From: Paeniglutamicibacter antarcticus
GTDB taxonomy: Bacteria; Actinomycetota; Actinomycetes; Actinomycetales; Micrococcaceae
Length of the DNA: 64,000 nucleotides
Direction: 5' to 3'
Assembly (NCBI RefSeq): GCF_900010755.1
Contig: NZ_CZJT01000082.1
Location: 124,001 to 188,000, forward strand
Shown: piece by piece, positions 43,527 to 52,467 of the stretch
How the letters are laid out: every line of letters starts with the position of its first letter
How positions within the stretch are numbered: position 1 is the stretch's first letter
Position numbers and translations under genes: made by a program
Notes under the pieces: model-generated
Database searches by the model: none
Seen by the model: the letters and a program-made list of their open reading frames with translations, nothing else
Told to the model about the DNA's origin: nothing

Positions 43527-43667
43527 CTGGACTCCTTGAGGGTGTGCGATCGGTGGGGCGACGTGTTTTTGGGCGCAAGAATGTACGGCCCGTCGTATGG
43601 AACGGTTCGAACAAGGGTGATGGAGCTGGCTGGTGAAGCGGGCGGTGATTTGGGGCTACGTACATTG

Positions 43668-43687
43668 AACTTACTGGCGGGTAGGTT
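43668..43687. promoter_or_regulatory. Operator-like palindrome 1 upstream of the heptad-repeat gene
   Basis: AACTTAC...GTAGGTT, a near-perfect 7-bp inverted repeat that shares the half-site AAC(T/C)TAC with the next palindrome 34 bp away. Confidence 0.5.
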
Positions 43688-43701
43688 TGCAATAGTTTTG
43701 C

Positions 43702-43734
43702 GAAACAAACTTACTCATCAGTAAGTTTTGTTTC
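43702..43734. promoter_or_regulatory. Operator-like palindrome 2 upstream of the heptad-repeat gene
   Basis: AACTTACT-catc-AGTAAGTT is a perfect 8-bp inverted repeat flanked by further symmetric GAAACA and TGTTTC with one extra T. Its size and spacing resemble TetR-family operators. No tetR gene is adjacent. I found no convincing -35/-10 pair for the minus-strand gene. Confidence 0.6.
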
Positions 43735-43805
43735 TTTGGCGGCGCCGGATGCGGGCCACGGCGAATCAATTTCCGGGTTTCACCCCACAGCCGCGTTGAG
43801 CGCTA

Positions 43806-43811
43806 TAGGCT
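43806..43811 (+). promoter_or_regulatory. -10 element of a leaderless message
   Basis: TAGGCT lies six bases before ATG 43818. Confidence 0.5.
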
Positions 43812-43817
43812 CAGGCC

Positions 43818-45581
43818 ATGGTGAGATTTCTGATTCTGGCGTTGTTGTCATTGCTCGGCTTCATCACGGTGATTGCCGCGTCGTTGGGCTCGACCGGCTG
43901 GTGGTTGCTTGCGGCACTCGCGCTGGCACTGCTGGGCCTCGGCGTCCACGACGTGCTCCAAACCAAGCACGCAATCCTGCGCAACTACCCGGTCCTGGGG
44001 CGTATGCGTTTCCTGCTTGAATCCATTCGACCCGAAATCCAGCAGTACTTCATCGAACGCAACACCGACGGCCGCCCCTTCGACAGGGACACCCGCTCGA
44101 TCATCTATGCACGGGCCAAAGGGGCCGACAGCCACAAGGCCTTCGGCACCGAACGCGATGTCAACGAGGTCGGCTACGAATTCCTGCTGCATTCAACCGC
44201 TCCGGTCGCACCGCCCACCGAACAGCACCGGGTGCGCATTGGGGGACCTGACTGCAAACACCCCTACGACATGTCGCTGATGAACGTCTCCTCCATGAGC
44301 TTCGGGGCGCTGTCCAAGAACGCAGTGCTGGCCATGAACAAGGGCGCGGCCATGGGCGGATTCGTCCATGAAACCGGCGAGGGCGGGCTGACCCAATACC
44401 ACCTGGAATACGGTGCCGACCTGTTCTGGGAAATCGGCTCCGGTTACTTCGGCTGCCGTGACGAGGACGGGAACTTCGATGCCGCGAAGTTCGCTGCCAA
44501 GGCAGCCCACCAAAACGTCAAGGGCATCACCATCAAGCTTTCCCAGGGCGCCAAACCGGGCCTGGGCGGGGTGTTGCCCGCGGCAAAGATCACCGCGGAA
44601 ATCGCAGCTGCACGGGATGTTCCCCTGGGCGTTGACTGTATTTCACCCGCCTCCCATTCGGCATTCTCCACCCCGCGCGAACTGATGTTGTTCGTCAAAC
44701 ACCTGCGTGAACTCAGTGGCGGCAAACCGATCGGCTACAAATTCTGTGTCGGTTCGCGCACCGATGTGCTCGCCATGTGCAAGGCAATGCTCGAAACCGG
44801 CATCACCCCGGACTTCATCACCATTGACGGATCCGAGGGCGGCACCGGTGCGGCACCGCTGGAATACGAAGACCACGTGGGCACACCGCTGACCGAAGGG
44901 CTGATGCTGGTGCACAACGCACTGGTGGGCTGCGGGCTGCGTGACAAGATCCGGCTGGGTGCCGCCGGTAAGGTCGCCACCGGCTCCGACGTCGTCAAAC
45001 GTCTCATTCAGGGAGCCGACTTCACTTTCAGCGCCCGGCCCATGATGATGGCCACCGGTTGCATCCAGGCCCAAAAATGCCACACCAACGAATGCCCGGT
45101 GGGCGTGGCAACCCAGAACCCGCACCTGTACCGGGCGTTGGATGTGCTGGACAAGGGAAACCGCGTGTACAACTACCACAAGCTCACGGTCCAGGAAGCT
45201 GCCCAACTGATGGCCTCCATGGGTGTTTCGCACCCCTCGCAACTGAACCCGCGCATGCTGCGCCGGCGCGTTGACCACCTGGCAACCCGCAGCTATGCGG
45301 GCCTGCACAACTGGGTGGCACCCGGCGAACTGCTCGCCGACCCGCCACGCGGATGGAAGGCGGACTGGGAAGAATCAGATTCGGACACCTTCGGAGAACA
45401 CGCACCGCTGCCGTGGCCAACACCGCGTGAGGCGGCTGCTCCGGCCGCGCCCCCGGAAACCGTGGCTGCCAAGCGTATTGAGCCCAAGGACTCGACGCAC
45501 AAGCGCGTGGAGCCGGTCCACGCCCACTCCGAACGCCCCGAAGGCCAACCGGCAAGCACCGGACCCGGCAGGAGCAGCTAA
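43818..45581 (+). CDS. FMN-binding glutamate-synthase-like protein, membrane-anchored
   Basis: A 587-residue protein. Two N-terminal helices (about 3-45) anchor it. The rest is a GltB central/FMN-type TIM barrel: SLMNVSSMSFGALSKNAVLA, HETGEGGLTQYHLEYGADLF, IKLSQGAKPGLGGVLPAAKI and ITIDGSEGGTGAAPLEYEDH match the glutamate synthase FMN domain. The Cys cluster CIQAQKCHTNECPVGVATQN matches its iron-sulphur motif. It lacks the amidotransferase and GXGXG domains of GltB, so it cannot act alone as glutamate synthase; the physiological reaction of this family is unclear. The C-terminal 80 residues are proline/alanine-rich and disordered. Confidence 0.87.
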   Translation: MVRFLILALLSLLGFITVIAASLGSTGWWLLAALALALLGLGVHDVLQTKHAILRNYPVLGRMRFLLESIRPEIQQYFIERNTDGRPFDRDTRSIIYARAKGADSHKAFGTERDVNEVGYEFLLHSTAPVAPPTEQHRVRIGGPDCKHPYDMSLMNVSSMSFGALSKNAVLAMNKGAAMGGFVHETGEGGLTQYHLEYGADLFWEIGSGYFGCRDEDGNFDAAKFAAKAAHQNVKGITIKLSQGAKPGLGGVLPAAKITAEIAAARDVPLGVDCISPASHSAFSTPRELMLFVKHLRELSGGKPIGYKFCVGSRTDVLAMCKAMLETGITPDFITIDGSEGGTGAAPLEYEDHVGTPLTEGLMLVHNALVGCGLRDKIRLGAAGKVATGSDVVKRLIQGADFTFSARPMMMATGCIQAQKCHTNECPVGVATQNPHLYRALDVLDKGNRVYNYHKLTVQEAAQLMASMGVSHPSQLNPRMLRRRVDHLATRSYAGLHNWVAPGELLADPPRGWKADWEESDSDTFGEHAPLPWPTPREAAAPAAPPETVAAKRIEPKDSTHKRVEPVHAHSERPEGQPASTGPGRSS

Positions 45582-45638
45582 ACGTTCCGCCAGCAACACC
45601 CCTCCGTCATCAACACCGGGCTGCGCCCCGTGGCACAG

Positions 45639-45644
45639 CATAAT
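45639..45644 (+). promoter_or_regulatory. -10 element of a leaderless message
   Basis: CATAAT lies seven bases before ATG 45652. Confidence 0.45.
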
Positions 45645-45651
45645 TGGCCAC

Positions 45652-46848
45652 ATGGCACCACCCCCACCGGCACCAAGACCCATCGGGTTCCCCTCGATCC
45701 TTGCCCATGCGTTCTTCCTGCAGAGCGCTGTCTACCTGGTGCGACCTGCAACCTCCTACAGGGCGCTCGAGCTGGGGGCCGATCCCGGGATGCTGGGGCT
45801 GGTGGTGGCAAGCTTTTCCATCCTGCCGGTGTTCCTGGCCGTGGGCATCGGGAGGGCCACCGACCGCGGGCACGAACGCTGGGTACTGATGGTCGGCGCC
45901 GTGCTGTTGCTGGTCTCCGGGTTCGGGCTGCTCTTTGCCGCCAATTCACTGCCCGCGTTGCTCGGCTGGAACGTGCTGCTGGGCGTGGGCCACCTGATGA
46001 GCCTGATCGGCGAGCAAAGCCGCTTGGCGGCCGCCGAAAACCGGAACATGGACAGGCTCTTCGGGCTCTACACCATGGTCACGGCACTGGCCCAAACCGC
46101 AGCCCCGCTGTTGCTGGGTTACCTGGGCGGGGAGCGCATCAGGCCCGACACCTCGCTGTTGCTGCTGGCCTACCTCTACGCTGTCCTCGCCATGGGCGTG
46201 GCCACGCTGTTCACCCTGCGCCATTCGATGCCAGGTGCCACCGCGAGGGCAGCAGCTCCCGTGAAATTATCCACGGCACTGGCGGTTCCGCCGGCCACCC
46301 GCAATACGCTCTTCGCTTCCATCGGGTTGAGCATGATGGTGCTGTGCACCCTTGACCTGTTGCAGGTTTACCTGCCGGCCATGGCGGTTGAACGAGGCAT
46401 CCCCGCCCACACCGTCGGGCTGCTGCTGGCACTGCGTGCCGGGGCCTCGGTGTGTTCCCGGCTGGGGTTGGACGCCTTGGTGCGCTTGGTGGGCCGGGCC
46501 CGGTTGCTGTTGGCCTCCACCGGGATTTCGGCAGTGCTCATGGCCCTGCTGGCAGCCGGCCTGGGCGTTCCGGCGATGGCGGTGCTGATGGTGTTCGCCG
46601 GGCTCGCCCTGGGCATCGGGCAACCGTTGAGCATGAGCGTGGTGTCGGCTGCCGCCTCCGAGGGAACCCGTGGGACCTGGATGTCCATCCGGCTGCTGGG
46701 CAACCGGCTGGGACAAGCGGTCATCCCGATGGGCGTTGGCGTGTTCGCCACCTCGCTGGGGGCCGCCGGGGTTTTCCTGGTGCTTGGAACCACGATGGCC
46801 GCGGCCACCGCCGGTGCCATCATCCCGCTGCGTTCGATGAAGGAATGA
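45652..46848 (+). CDS. MFS transporter
   Basis: A 398-residue protein with twelve predicted helices, opening FPSILAHAFFLQSAVYLVRP. The loop after helix 2 has GRATDRGHERWVLM, a variant of MFS motif A, and the middle loop carries the usual break near residue 200. It resembles actinobacterial exporter-like MFS proteins of unknown substrate. The ATG at 45652 fits both the -10 spacing and the beginning of helix 1. It converges with the enoyl-CoA hydratase gene across 22 bp. Confidence 0.8.
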   Translation: MAPPPPAPRPIGFPSILAHAFFLQSAVYLVRPATSYRALELGADPGMLGLVVASFSILPVFLAVGIGRATDRGHERWVLMVGAVLLLVSGFGLLFAANSLPALLGWNVLLGVGHLMSLIGEQSRLAAAENRNMDRLFGLYTMVTALAQTAAPLLLGYLGGERIRPDTSLLLLAYLYAVLAMGVATLFTLRHSMPGATARAAAPVKLSTALAVPPATRNTLFASIGLSMMVLCTLDLLQVYLPAMAVERGIPAHTVGLLLALRAGASVCSRLGLDALVRLVGRARLLLASTGISAVLMALLAAGLGVPAMAVLMVFAGLALGIGQPLSMSVVSAAASEGTRGTWMSIRLLGNRLGQAVIPMGVGVFATSLGAAGVFLVLGTTMAAATAGAIIPLRSMKE

Positions 46849-46870
46849 ATGCAGCGCGATGATCGGGTCA

Positions 46871-47905
46871 TCAGCTGGGGTCGGCCACCACCGCCGTGAT
46901 GGCCGCCAGATCAACGCCCTGGATCGAATCGGGCGCCCAGGCAGGGTTGCGGTCCTTGTCGATGACCTGGGCCCTGATGCCTTCGGCCAAGTCGCTGCGG
47001 TGCATCAAGTACTCGGCCAGGCGAAGCTCCCGGTCCAGCGCGCCACGCAGGTGGTCCTCGGCGCGGGCGGCCCGCACCGCCTGCAGCGCACACTCCATGG
47101 ACGTCGGGCAATTGGCACGCATCTGTGCCGCTGCCTCCGCCGCAGCTGAGTGGGTCATGGAATCGAGCCGCTCCAGGATCGCCTCAAGTGTCGGCGCACT
47201 GAACGCTGCATCAATCCACGGTTGGGCAGCCATCAAGGACGACGACGCAAAGGACCCGAACAGCACCTCAAGTCCCGCCGCGATATCGACGGCATCCATA
47301 CCGTCAAAATCTGGCAAGGTATCGAGCACGTCCTCAAACTTTTCCTCGGACACCAGCATGTCGGCGAATCCGAGCTCCACGGCATCCACACCCGAGAACG
47401 TCGAAGCGGTCAGGCACAGGTATTCGCCCAGGTGCCCGGGGGCCAAGGCCATCAGGTGGGTTCCGCCCACATCAGGGCTGTAGCCGATGCGAACCTCGGG
47501 CATTGCGTAAGAGGACTCCGGGGTGGCAATGCGGATGGCCGCATGCGAAGCCAAGCCGATGCCGCCTCCCATGCACAGCCCGTGTGCCAGGGTGAGCAGA
47601 GGCTTCGGGTAGGTGGCTATGGTGGCGTCCAGGTCGAATTCCAGGGAGAGCAGGTCAACGAAATCCCGGTGGGAATCGGTGGTCACCGCCCGGTGGAAGT
47701 CCTTGATATCACCGCCGGCGCAGAATCCACGCTCTCCGGCACCACGCAGAACCACCATGGAAATTCCGGGGTCGTGTTTCCACACTTCGAGGGTATCGCT
47801 GAGTTCTTGAAGCATGGAGCGGCTCAGGGCGTTGATTTTGGCGGGGCGGTCAAGGACCAGGAGACCGAGATTGCCGTGGCGGCCCGCGCTAATATGCGAA
47901 GTGAT
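46871..47905 (-). CDS. Enoyl-CoA hydratase/isomerase family protein (3-hydroxyisobutyryl-CoA hydrolase-like) with apparent AUC start
   Basis: Crotonase-fold protein. The oxyanion-hole segments are RGFCAGGDIKDFHRA and HGLCMGGGIGLA; Glu and Asp in YAMPEVRIGYSPDVGGTHLM complete the active site. The long C-terminal region fits the ECH_2/3-hydroxyisobutyryl-CoA hydrolase subgroup, used in valine breakdown. The first standard start is ATG 47815, but clear family sequence (ISAGRHGNLGLLVLDRPAKI) continues 30 codons upstream with no ATG, GTG or TTG. The open frame reaches ATC 47903-47905, preceded by GGAAGGA with a gap of 8. Starting there gives about 344 residues, the family length. Either AUC initiates or an ATG has been lost or miscalled. 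Confidence 0.78.
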   Translation of the reverse strand: MTSHISAGRHGNLGLLVLDRPAKINALSRSMLQELSDTLEVWKHDPGISMVVLRGAGERGFCAGGDIKDFHRAVTTDSHRDFVDLLSLEFDLDATIATYPKPLLTLAHGLCMGGGIGLASHAAIRIATPESSYAMPEVRIGYSPDVGGTHLMALAPGHLGEYLCLTASTFSGVDAVELGFADMLVSEEKFEDVLDTLPDFDGMDAVDIAAGLEVLFGSFASSSLMAAQPWIDAAFSAPTLEAILERLDSMTHSAAAEAAAQMRANCPTSMECALQAVRAARAEDHLRGALDRELRLAEYLMHRSDLAEGIRAQVIDKDRNPAWAPDSIQGVDLAAITAVVADPS

Positions 47906-48041
47906 GGTGGTGTTCCTTCCGAAAGAAACGCAAAATGTTAGATCAAACGCTACCTTCCCCGCGCGCGAAGCGAAGACTCGAATCCGGTGCCCACCTGCCG
48001 TGCGGTGTAGGCTTCATGCTGAATTAAAGCCGGGTCTATCC

Positions 48042-48164
48042 TGGTCATTAGGTGTTTGGCCGAGAGGTGCTGGCAAGCTGGCGCTGCCGATGATCATCCC
48101 CATCCTCGGGTTCGGCGGGGCGCTTGCTGCTGCAGTCGTGGCAGTGTTGATTGCGACCCGCTAG
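48042..48164 (+). pseudogene. C-terminal remnant of a YidH-like (DUF202) membrane protein
   Basis: In one frame the sequence reads GKLALPMIIPILGFGGALAA and VVAVLIATR before TAG, similar to the last membrane helix of YidH-type DUF202 proteins. The stop overlaps the GTG of the following DUF202 frame (TAGTG), as in intact yidH-DUF202 pairs. No upstream DUF202 core is visible, so only the tail seems to remain. Alternatively it is an independent 24-residue membrane peptide from ATG 48090. Confidence 0.35.
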
Positions 48165-48497
48165 TGGCAGCCGGCAAACAGCCCTTCGCACACCGGGATC
48201 CGGGGTTGCAGCCCGATCGGACGATCACCTCCTGGGGTCGGGTCTCGCTGGCGTTCTGCGTTTCGGCGCTCGTTTTTGCGATGGCTGCCGCATTACGGGA
48301 CCGGGATCCTGGCCTTGGTGGCCCTGCGCCTGTTGGCTGCTGGCGGCATTTACTTCACCCAGCGCAAACGTTACGCGGATGCTTCCCGGGGCATCGCCAA
48401 CGAAAGTATCCACGCGGATATTGTGGCGGTTTTCGCCATGAGCGCCGCGGTGATCGGGCTGGGGATGCTTGGCCTGTTGCCCGCTCTCACTGCATGA
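48164..48497 (+). pseudogene. DUF202 family small membrane protein, frameshifted
   Basis: From GTG 48164 the frame reads FAHRDPGLQPDRTITSWGRV and SLAFCVSALVFAM, the conserved DPGLQPERT..W start and first helix of DUF202 proteins. Near 48280-48295 the similarity jumps to another frame, RWLPHYGTGILALVALRLLA, then YFTQRKRYADASRGI and a last helix ending LGLLPALTA with TGA at 48497. One base gained or lost explains the break. Intact members are three-helix inner-membrane proteins of unknown function. Real decay or a base-call error are both possible. Confidence 0.7.
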
Positions 48498-48570
48498 ATC
48501 GTGGCGCTGGCGTAAGATCAAAAGAATTGCCCATTCCGCTTTGCCTTTCACGGGCCACTTGAAGGACGCC

Positions 48571-51198
48571 ATGCGAAAAACCGCCCTCTCAGTTTCGGCC
48601 GCACTGCTGGCCGCTTTCTTGCTGCCCGTAGCCCCGGCTGCCGCTGCCCAGCCCGCAGGAATTGTGCAACCGCCAAGCGCGGTGACGATTGCCGCGGCAA
48701 CCATCAAGGCCACGAACACCAGCTACCTGGCCAAGGCAGCCAAGACATTGGGCGGCGCGGATGCAACGACGGGCAAACTCAAGGACGGCACCCTGTGGCG
48801 TTCGTACCGCGACGGAATCGTTGTGTATTCGGACAAGCGCAAGGCCCTGACGGTGCGCAATGCGATGGTCCAAGCTTGGGCGGATACCGGCTGGGAAAAC
48901 GGCAGGTTCGGTTACCCGGTGGCGGAGCAATTCAAATCCGGGACCGACACCCGGCAAAAGTTCACCGGCGGCGTCCTCGGCGCGCGCGCCAACGGCACCA
49001 CCTACTGGATGCCGAACGCTGCGAAGCCCTCCGAGTTCACCGTGACCGGTGCAGGCTGGGGACACGGTGTTGGCATGAGCCAATACGGTGCGCGGGCCAT
49101 GGCAGCCGAGGGCAAGAACGCAACACAGATCCTCGAGTACTACTACAACCCCGCAAAGGTTGTTTCGAGTACCAACACCGCGGCGGGCGATATCCGTGTC
49201 CAGGTGCTCAAATCCGCGACGAGCACGATCACCGTTGCCGGAGGGCGACTGCGTGTGAAGGACCCGACAGCGAAGAAGACCTACACGGCCCCGGCCGGAT
49301 CCACGCTGTCCTTCTCGCGCTCCGATTCCCAACTCAGCTACGTGCTGAAGAACCCGGCAGGGTTCGATGTGGTGCCGCGGGATAGGAACAAGGACGGCAA
49401 AGCCGATGTAAACCCGGCCCCGGAGGCCAACAAGGTCACCGGAAAGCTGCGCATCGAGTGGGAAGGCACCCGTGCCTGGCCCTCGACCAAGCTGGCAACG
49501 CTCTCGATCCCCGGTGCCAACGCCGAATCCGCGGTGGCTGGAAAATACAAGCACGGCTACTTTGAGGCCGGCATCATTGATAAGCAGGTCAACCTGGTCA
49601 CCTCGTTGCGGCTGAACGATGAATACCTCTACGGATTGGCGGAGGTCCCCTCATCCTGGCCAAAGGGCGTCCTGCAGGCCCAAGCGATCGCCGGGCGCAC
49701 CTATGCGATGCGCAAGGTCAACAACCTGAAGGCCGCCTGCGATTGCAACGTGACCGATGAGGTCATGGACCAGAAGTTCACCGGCTACGCGAAGGAAAAC
49801 GAGCAGCCGGGATACGGGGCCAAATGGAAGGCGGCTGTCGATGCGACGCTAGCGCGGAACACCGCCAAGACCCCTGTTTCCGGCAAGGTGGTCATGTACG
49901 GCGGCAGGCTCGCTGAAACCGTGTACTCGTCCTCCACCGGCGGGGCGACCCGCAGCAACGAGGACGTGTGGGGCGGGGTCGCGGTGCCGTACCTGCGCCC
50001 GCGCCCGGATGCGTGGTCGCTGAAGGCAAGTGCCAACAACCCATACAAGACCTGGACCCAGAAGGCCACCCAGCAGAAGATGGCCACCGTCTTCGGGCTT
50101 CCCAACGTGGCGTCGGTGAGCATCACCAAGGCCAAGGACCTGACGATTGCCTCGGCAACCGCAAAATCCTCCACCGGCGTTTCCAAGACGCTGACCGGCG
50201 GCCAATTCAGAAGTTCGGCCAGCGGTGTCGGGGCATTCTCGGCATGGATCACCGGGGTGAAGGCTAATACGGCAGCCCCGGTGGCCACCACCATCAACCC
50301 CAACAAGTTCTGCAGCACCACGGTTAAGGCCGGGGCCAGCATCCCCACCGCCATTGCCGCTGCCCGCGAGGGTGCGGTGATCTGCCTTGCGGCAGGAACC
50401 CACAAGAGCGCAAACCTGGTGCTCAAACCGCGCCAGACCCTGGTGGGCCAGGGCAGCTCAAACACCCGTCTGGATGGGTCGATCGCCGTGAGTGCGAAGA
50501 AGTCGGGGACGCTGTACAAGATCTCCTCGACCAAGATCCCGGCCAAGGCACCTGCCAAGCTGACCTGCAACACCGGCAGCCAATGCAACAGCGAACAGGT
50601 CCTCTTCGCCAACGGTTCCCGGCTGACACGGGTCGCCTCCAAATCCAAGGTCAAGGCCGGAACCTACTGGCTCGACCACAAGGGCCGGGCCATCTACACC
50701 GGCAAGGCAAGTTCCTCCAGCTACAAATACACCCTTGCCGTGCAGCCACGTGCAGTGAAACTCGGGACCCACTCACGGGTTGGCAAGCTCAGCGTGCTCT
50801 CCTATGCGAACCCGACCAGCACCGGTGCCGTGCAGCTCAGCGGTGCCCACTCGGGGATCTTCTCCTCGCGGGTCGCCGAAAACCACGGTATTGGCGTGCA
50901 AAGCAACGGGGCGGCAACCCAGATCCTGAATTCGGTGATCAGGCGCAACGGCCAAGTCGGCATCAGCGCCTCGGGCGGCAAAAACACCGTGGTGCGCGGC
51001 ACCGAGGTCAGCGCGAACGGATGGGCCGGATACAAGCCCGGGACCTTCACCGGTGGCATTGCCGCTGCCAACAAGGCCAGCGTGAAGGTCAGCGGATCCA
51101 AGATCCTTGACAACCGTTCCAGCGGAACCAGCGGGGTGCGGAAAAGTTCCGGAGCCACGGTTTCGGTTTCCTCAACCACGGTGCGCGGAAACAAGTAG
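48571..51198 (+). CDS. Secreted SpoIID/LytB-domain protein fused to a parallel beta-helix
   Basis: An 875-residue secreted protein. Signal peptide MRKTALSVSAALLAAFLLPV ending APAAAA. An LGFP-like stretch lies near residue 106 (GWENGRFGYPVAEQF), then GWGHGVGMSQYGARAMA near 160, the SpoIID core EYLYGLAEVPSSWPKGVLQA near 350 with AIAGRTYAM, and STGGATRSNEDVWGG near 455. A right-handed beta-helix-like region runs from about 580 to the end (SGIFSSRVAENHGIGVQSNG and similar). SpoIID proteins are lytic transglycosylases or amidase enhancers acting on peptidoglycan; the beta-helix may bind wall polymer or glycans. The HGVGMSQ motif precedes the core, unlike Bacillus SpoIID where it follows. GAAGGA lies just before the ATG. 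Confidence 0.82.
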   Translation: MRKTALSVSAALLAAFLLPVAPAAAAQPAGIVQPPSAVTIAAATIKATNTSYLAKAAKTLGGADATTGKLKDGTLWRSYRDGIVVYSDKRKALTVRNAMVQAWADTGWENGRFGYPVAEQFKSGTDTRQKFTGGVLGARANGTTYWMPNAAKPSEFTVTGAGWGHGVGMSQYGARAMAAEGKNATQILEYYYNPAKVVSSTNTAAGDIRVQVLKSATSTITVAGGRLRVKDPTAKKTYTAPAGSTLSFSRSDSQLSYVLKNPAGFDVVPRDRNKDGKADVNPAPEANKVTGKLRIEWEGTRAWPSTKLATLSIPGANAESAVAGKYKHGYFEAGIIDKQVNLVTSLRLNDEYLYGLAEVPSSWPKGVLQAQAIAGRTYAMRKVNNLKAACDCNVTDEVMDQKFTGYAKENEQPGYGAKWKAAVDATLARNTAKTPVSGKVVMYGGRLAETVYSSSTGGATRSNEDVWGGVAVPYLRPRPDAWSLKASANNPYKTWTQKATQQKMATVFGLPNVASVSITKAKDLTIASATAKSSTGVSKTLTGGQFRSSASGVGAFSAWITGVKANTAAPVATTINPNKFCSTTVKAGASIPTAIAAAREGAVICLAAGTHKSANLVLKPRQTLVGQGSSNTRLDGSIAVSAKKSGTLYKISSTKIPAKAPAKLTCNTGSQCNSEQVLFANGSRLTRVASKSKVKAGTYWLDHKGRAIYTGKASSSSYKYTLAVQPRAVKLGTHSRVGKLSVLSYANPTSTGAVQLSGAHSGIFSSRVAENHGIGVQSNGAATQILNSVIRRNGQVGISASGGKNTVVRGTEVSANGWAGYKPGTFTGGIAAANKASVKVSGSKILDNRSSGTSGVRKSSGATVSVSSTTVRGNK

Positions 51199-51201
51199 TT
51201 T

Positions 51202-52137
51202 TCAGCGGCGCTTGGGTTCGATGCTTAATTCACCAAGCACTGCCGCCAGCTTGTCCATGAAGACCCCGGTCTTCGGGTTCGTCCGTTCGGGTGACCGCAG
51301 CGCAAAGATGCTGCGGGCCAACCTGATCTCCGGTGCGTCGATCACCGTGATGCCCTCCGGGGCCTGCCGCATGGCAAGCTCGGGAACCAAGGTGGCTCCG
51401 AGACCGGCGGCTGCCATATGCAGGGATGCGTTGAAGTCATCGCTGTAGGCGACAACGCGCGGGTGGATGTTGAAGGCGGAGAACAGCCGGGAAATGACCG
51501 TCGCGTCACTGGTGCCAGGGTGGTGCATGATCCACGGCATGTTGGCCAGTTGCTCGGCGCTGACGGTTGAAGAGTCTTCAATTTTCCAGCTGGCCGGGAC
51601 CACCACCCGGAACGGGTCATCGCCCAACCACTGGCGCTCAAGCTGCGCCGGCCAAGCCAATCCCGCCTGGCCGACCTGGAAAATGAGCGCAAGATCCAGC
51701 TCCCCGTCGTGGCGCAGCCCCGCAATGCTCAGGTTCGGTTCCCCGACATGCACGCGCAACGCAATGCCCAGCTGGTCCCACCCGGGGGAACCGAGCAGGC
51801 GCGGCAACGCGTAGGTGGCAAGCGACGGGAAAATGCCAAGATGCAGTTCCTGCAGCGGTTTGCCGCTGGGGTCAAGGTCCGGGGTGGAGGTGGCGGCGAT
51901 CAGCGTGTCAATGTCCGTCAGGACGCGTCGTGCATGGCGAACCATCGTCACTGCGGCGGGCGTTGGTTCGATACTTTTGGCGCCGCGGGTGAACAACGTG
52001 GTGCCGGTGGTGCTCTCCAGCGCGGTCATTTGCTGGGACACGGCCGAGGGAGTGTAGCCGAGCCGGGTGGCTGCCATGGCAAATGATTTGTGGTTGACGA
52101 CCTCGATGAGCGTGCGCAGGTGAACCGGATTGAGCAT
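51202..52137 (-). CDS. LysR-family transcriptional regulator
   Basis: A 311-residue regulator. The N-terminal winged helix MLNPVHLRTLIEVVNHKSFA is followed by the recognition segment TRLGYTPSAVSQQMTALE, then the linker helix and a periplasmic-binding-protein-like effector domain (about 95-300). It converges with the SpoIID gene and diverges from nothing that is obviously its target; the next upstream gene on the same strand encodes a small acidic protein. Effector and regulon are unknown. Confidence 0.9.
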   Translation of the reverse strand: MLNPVHLRTLIEVVNHKSFAMAATRLGYTPSAVSQQMTALESTTGTTLFTRGAKSIEPTPAAVTMVRHARRVLTDIDTLIAATSTPDLDPSGKPLQELHLGIFPSLATYALPRLLGSPGWDQLGIALRVHVGEPNLSIAGLRHDGELDLALIFQVGQAGLAWPAQLERQWLGDDPFRVVVPASWKIEDSSTVSAEQLANMPWIMHHPGTSDATVISRLFSAFNIHPRVVAYSDDFNASLHMAAAGLGATLVPELAMRQAPEGITVIDAPEIRLARSIFALRSPERTNPKTGVFMDKLAAVLGELSIEPKRR

Positions 52138-52212
52138 AAGTTTTCCCGAACCTCAAGACAATGGAGAGAAGGCACCTACTGGTGCTGACTCTCCAATCCT
52201 ACGGCCTGGATT

Positions 52213-52467
52213 TTAGGCGTCAGCTTCTTCGTCCGCGAGTTCCTCCACCCATACCTCTTCAATGTCTTCTTCGTCCCCGATGTCGTCCTCGGCGGAGAGG
52301 TCGTCATCGAGCAGGTAAAGGTGCTTGCGCAGCGGATCCAGCGCGGTCATGGACTCGGGGCTGTCAGAGGAACCTTCGTAGGGCTGGCCATCTCGACCGT
52401 CTCCCGGCTCATACATGTCATCGTCGACCGGCTCATCGTAGACCGTGTCATCAAAACTGTCGCTCAT
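52213..52467 (-). CDS. Small acidic protein of unknown function
   Basis: An 84-residue, extremely acidic protein, starting MSDSFDDTVYDEPVDDDMYE and ending EEDIEEVWVEELADEEADA. It has one less charged centre (MTALDPLRKHLYLLDDDL). AGGGA sits four bases before the ATG, and the frame is well supported by that site and by codon use. Similar short acidic proteins are common in actinobacteria and are probably disordered or protein-binding. I do not recognise a family. Confidence 0.6.
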   Translation of the reverse strand: MSDSFDDTVYDEPVDDDMYEPGDGRDGQPYEGSSDSPESMTALDPLRKHLYLLDDDLSAEDDIGDEEDIEEVWVEELADEEADA

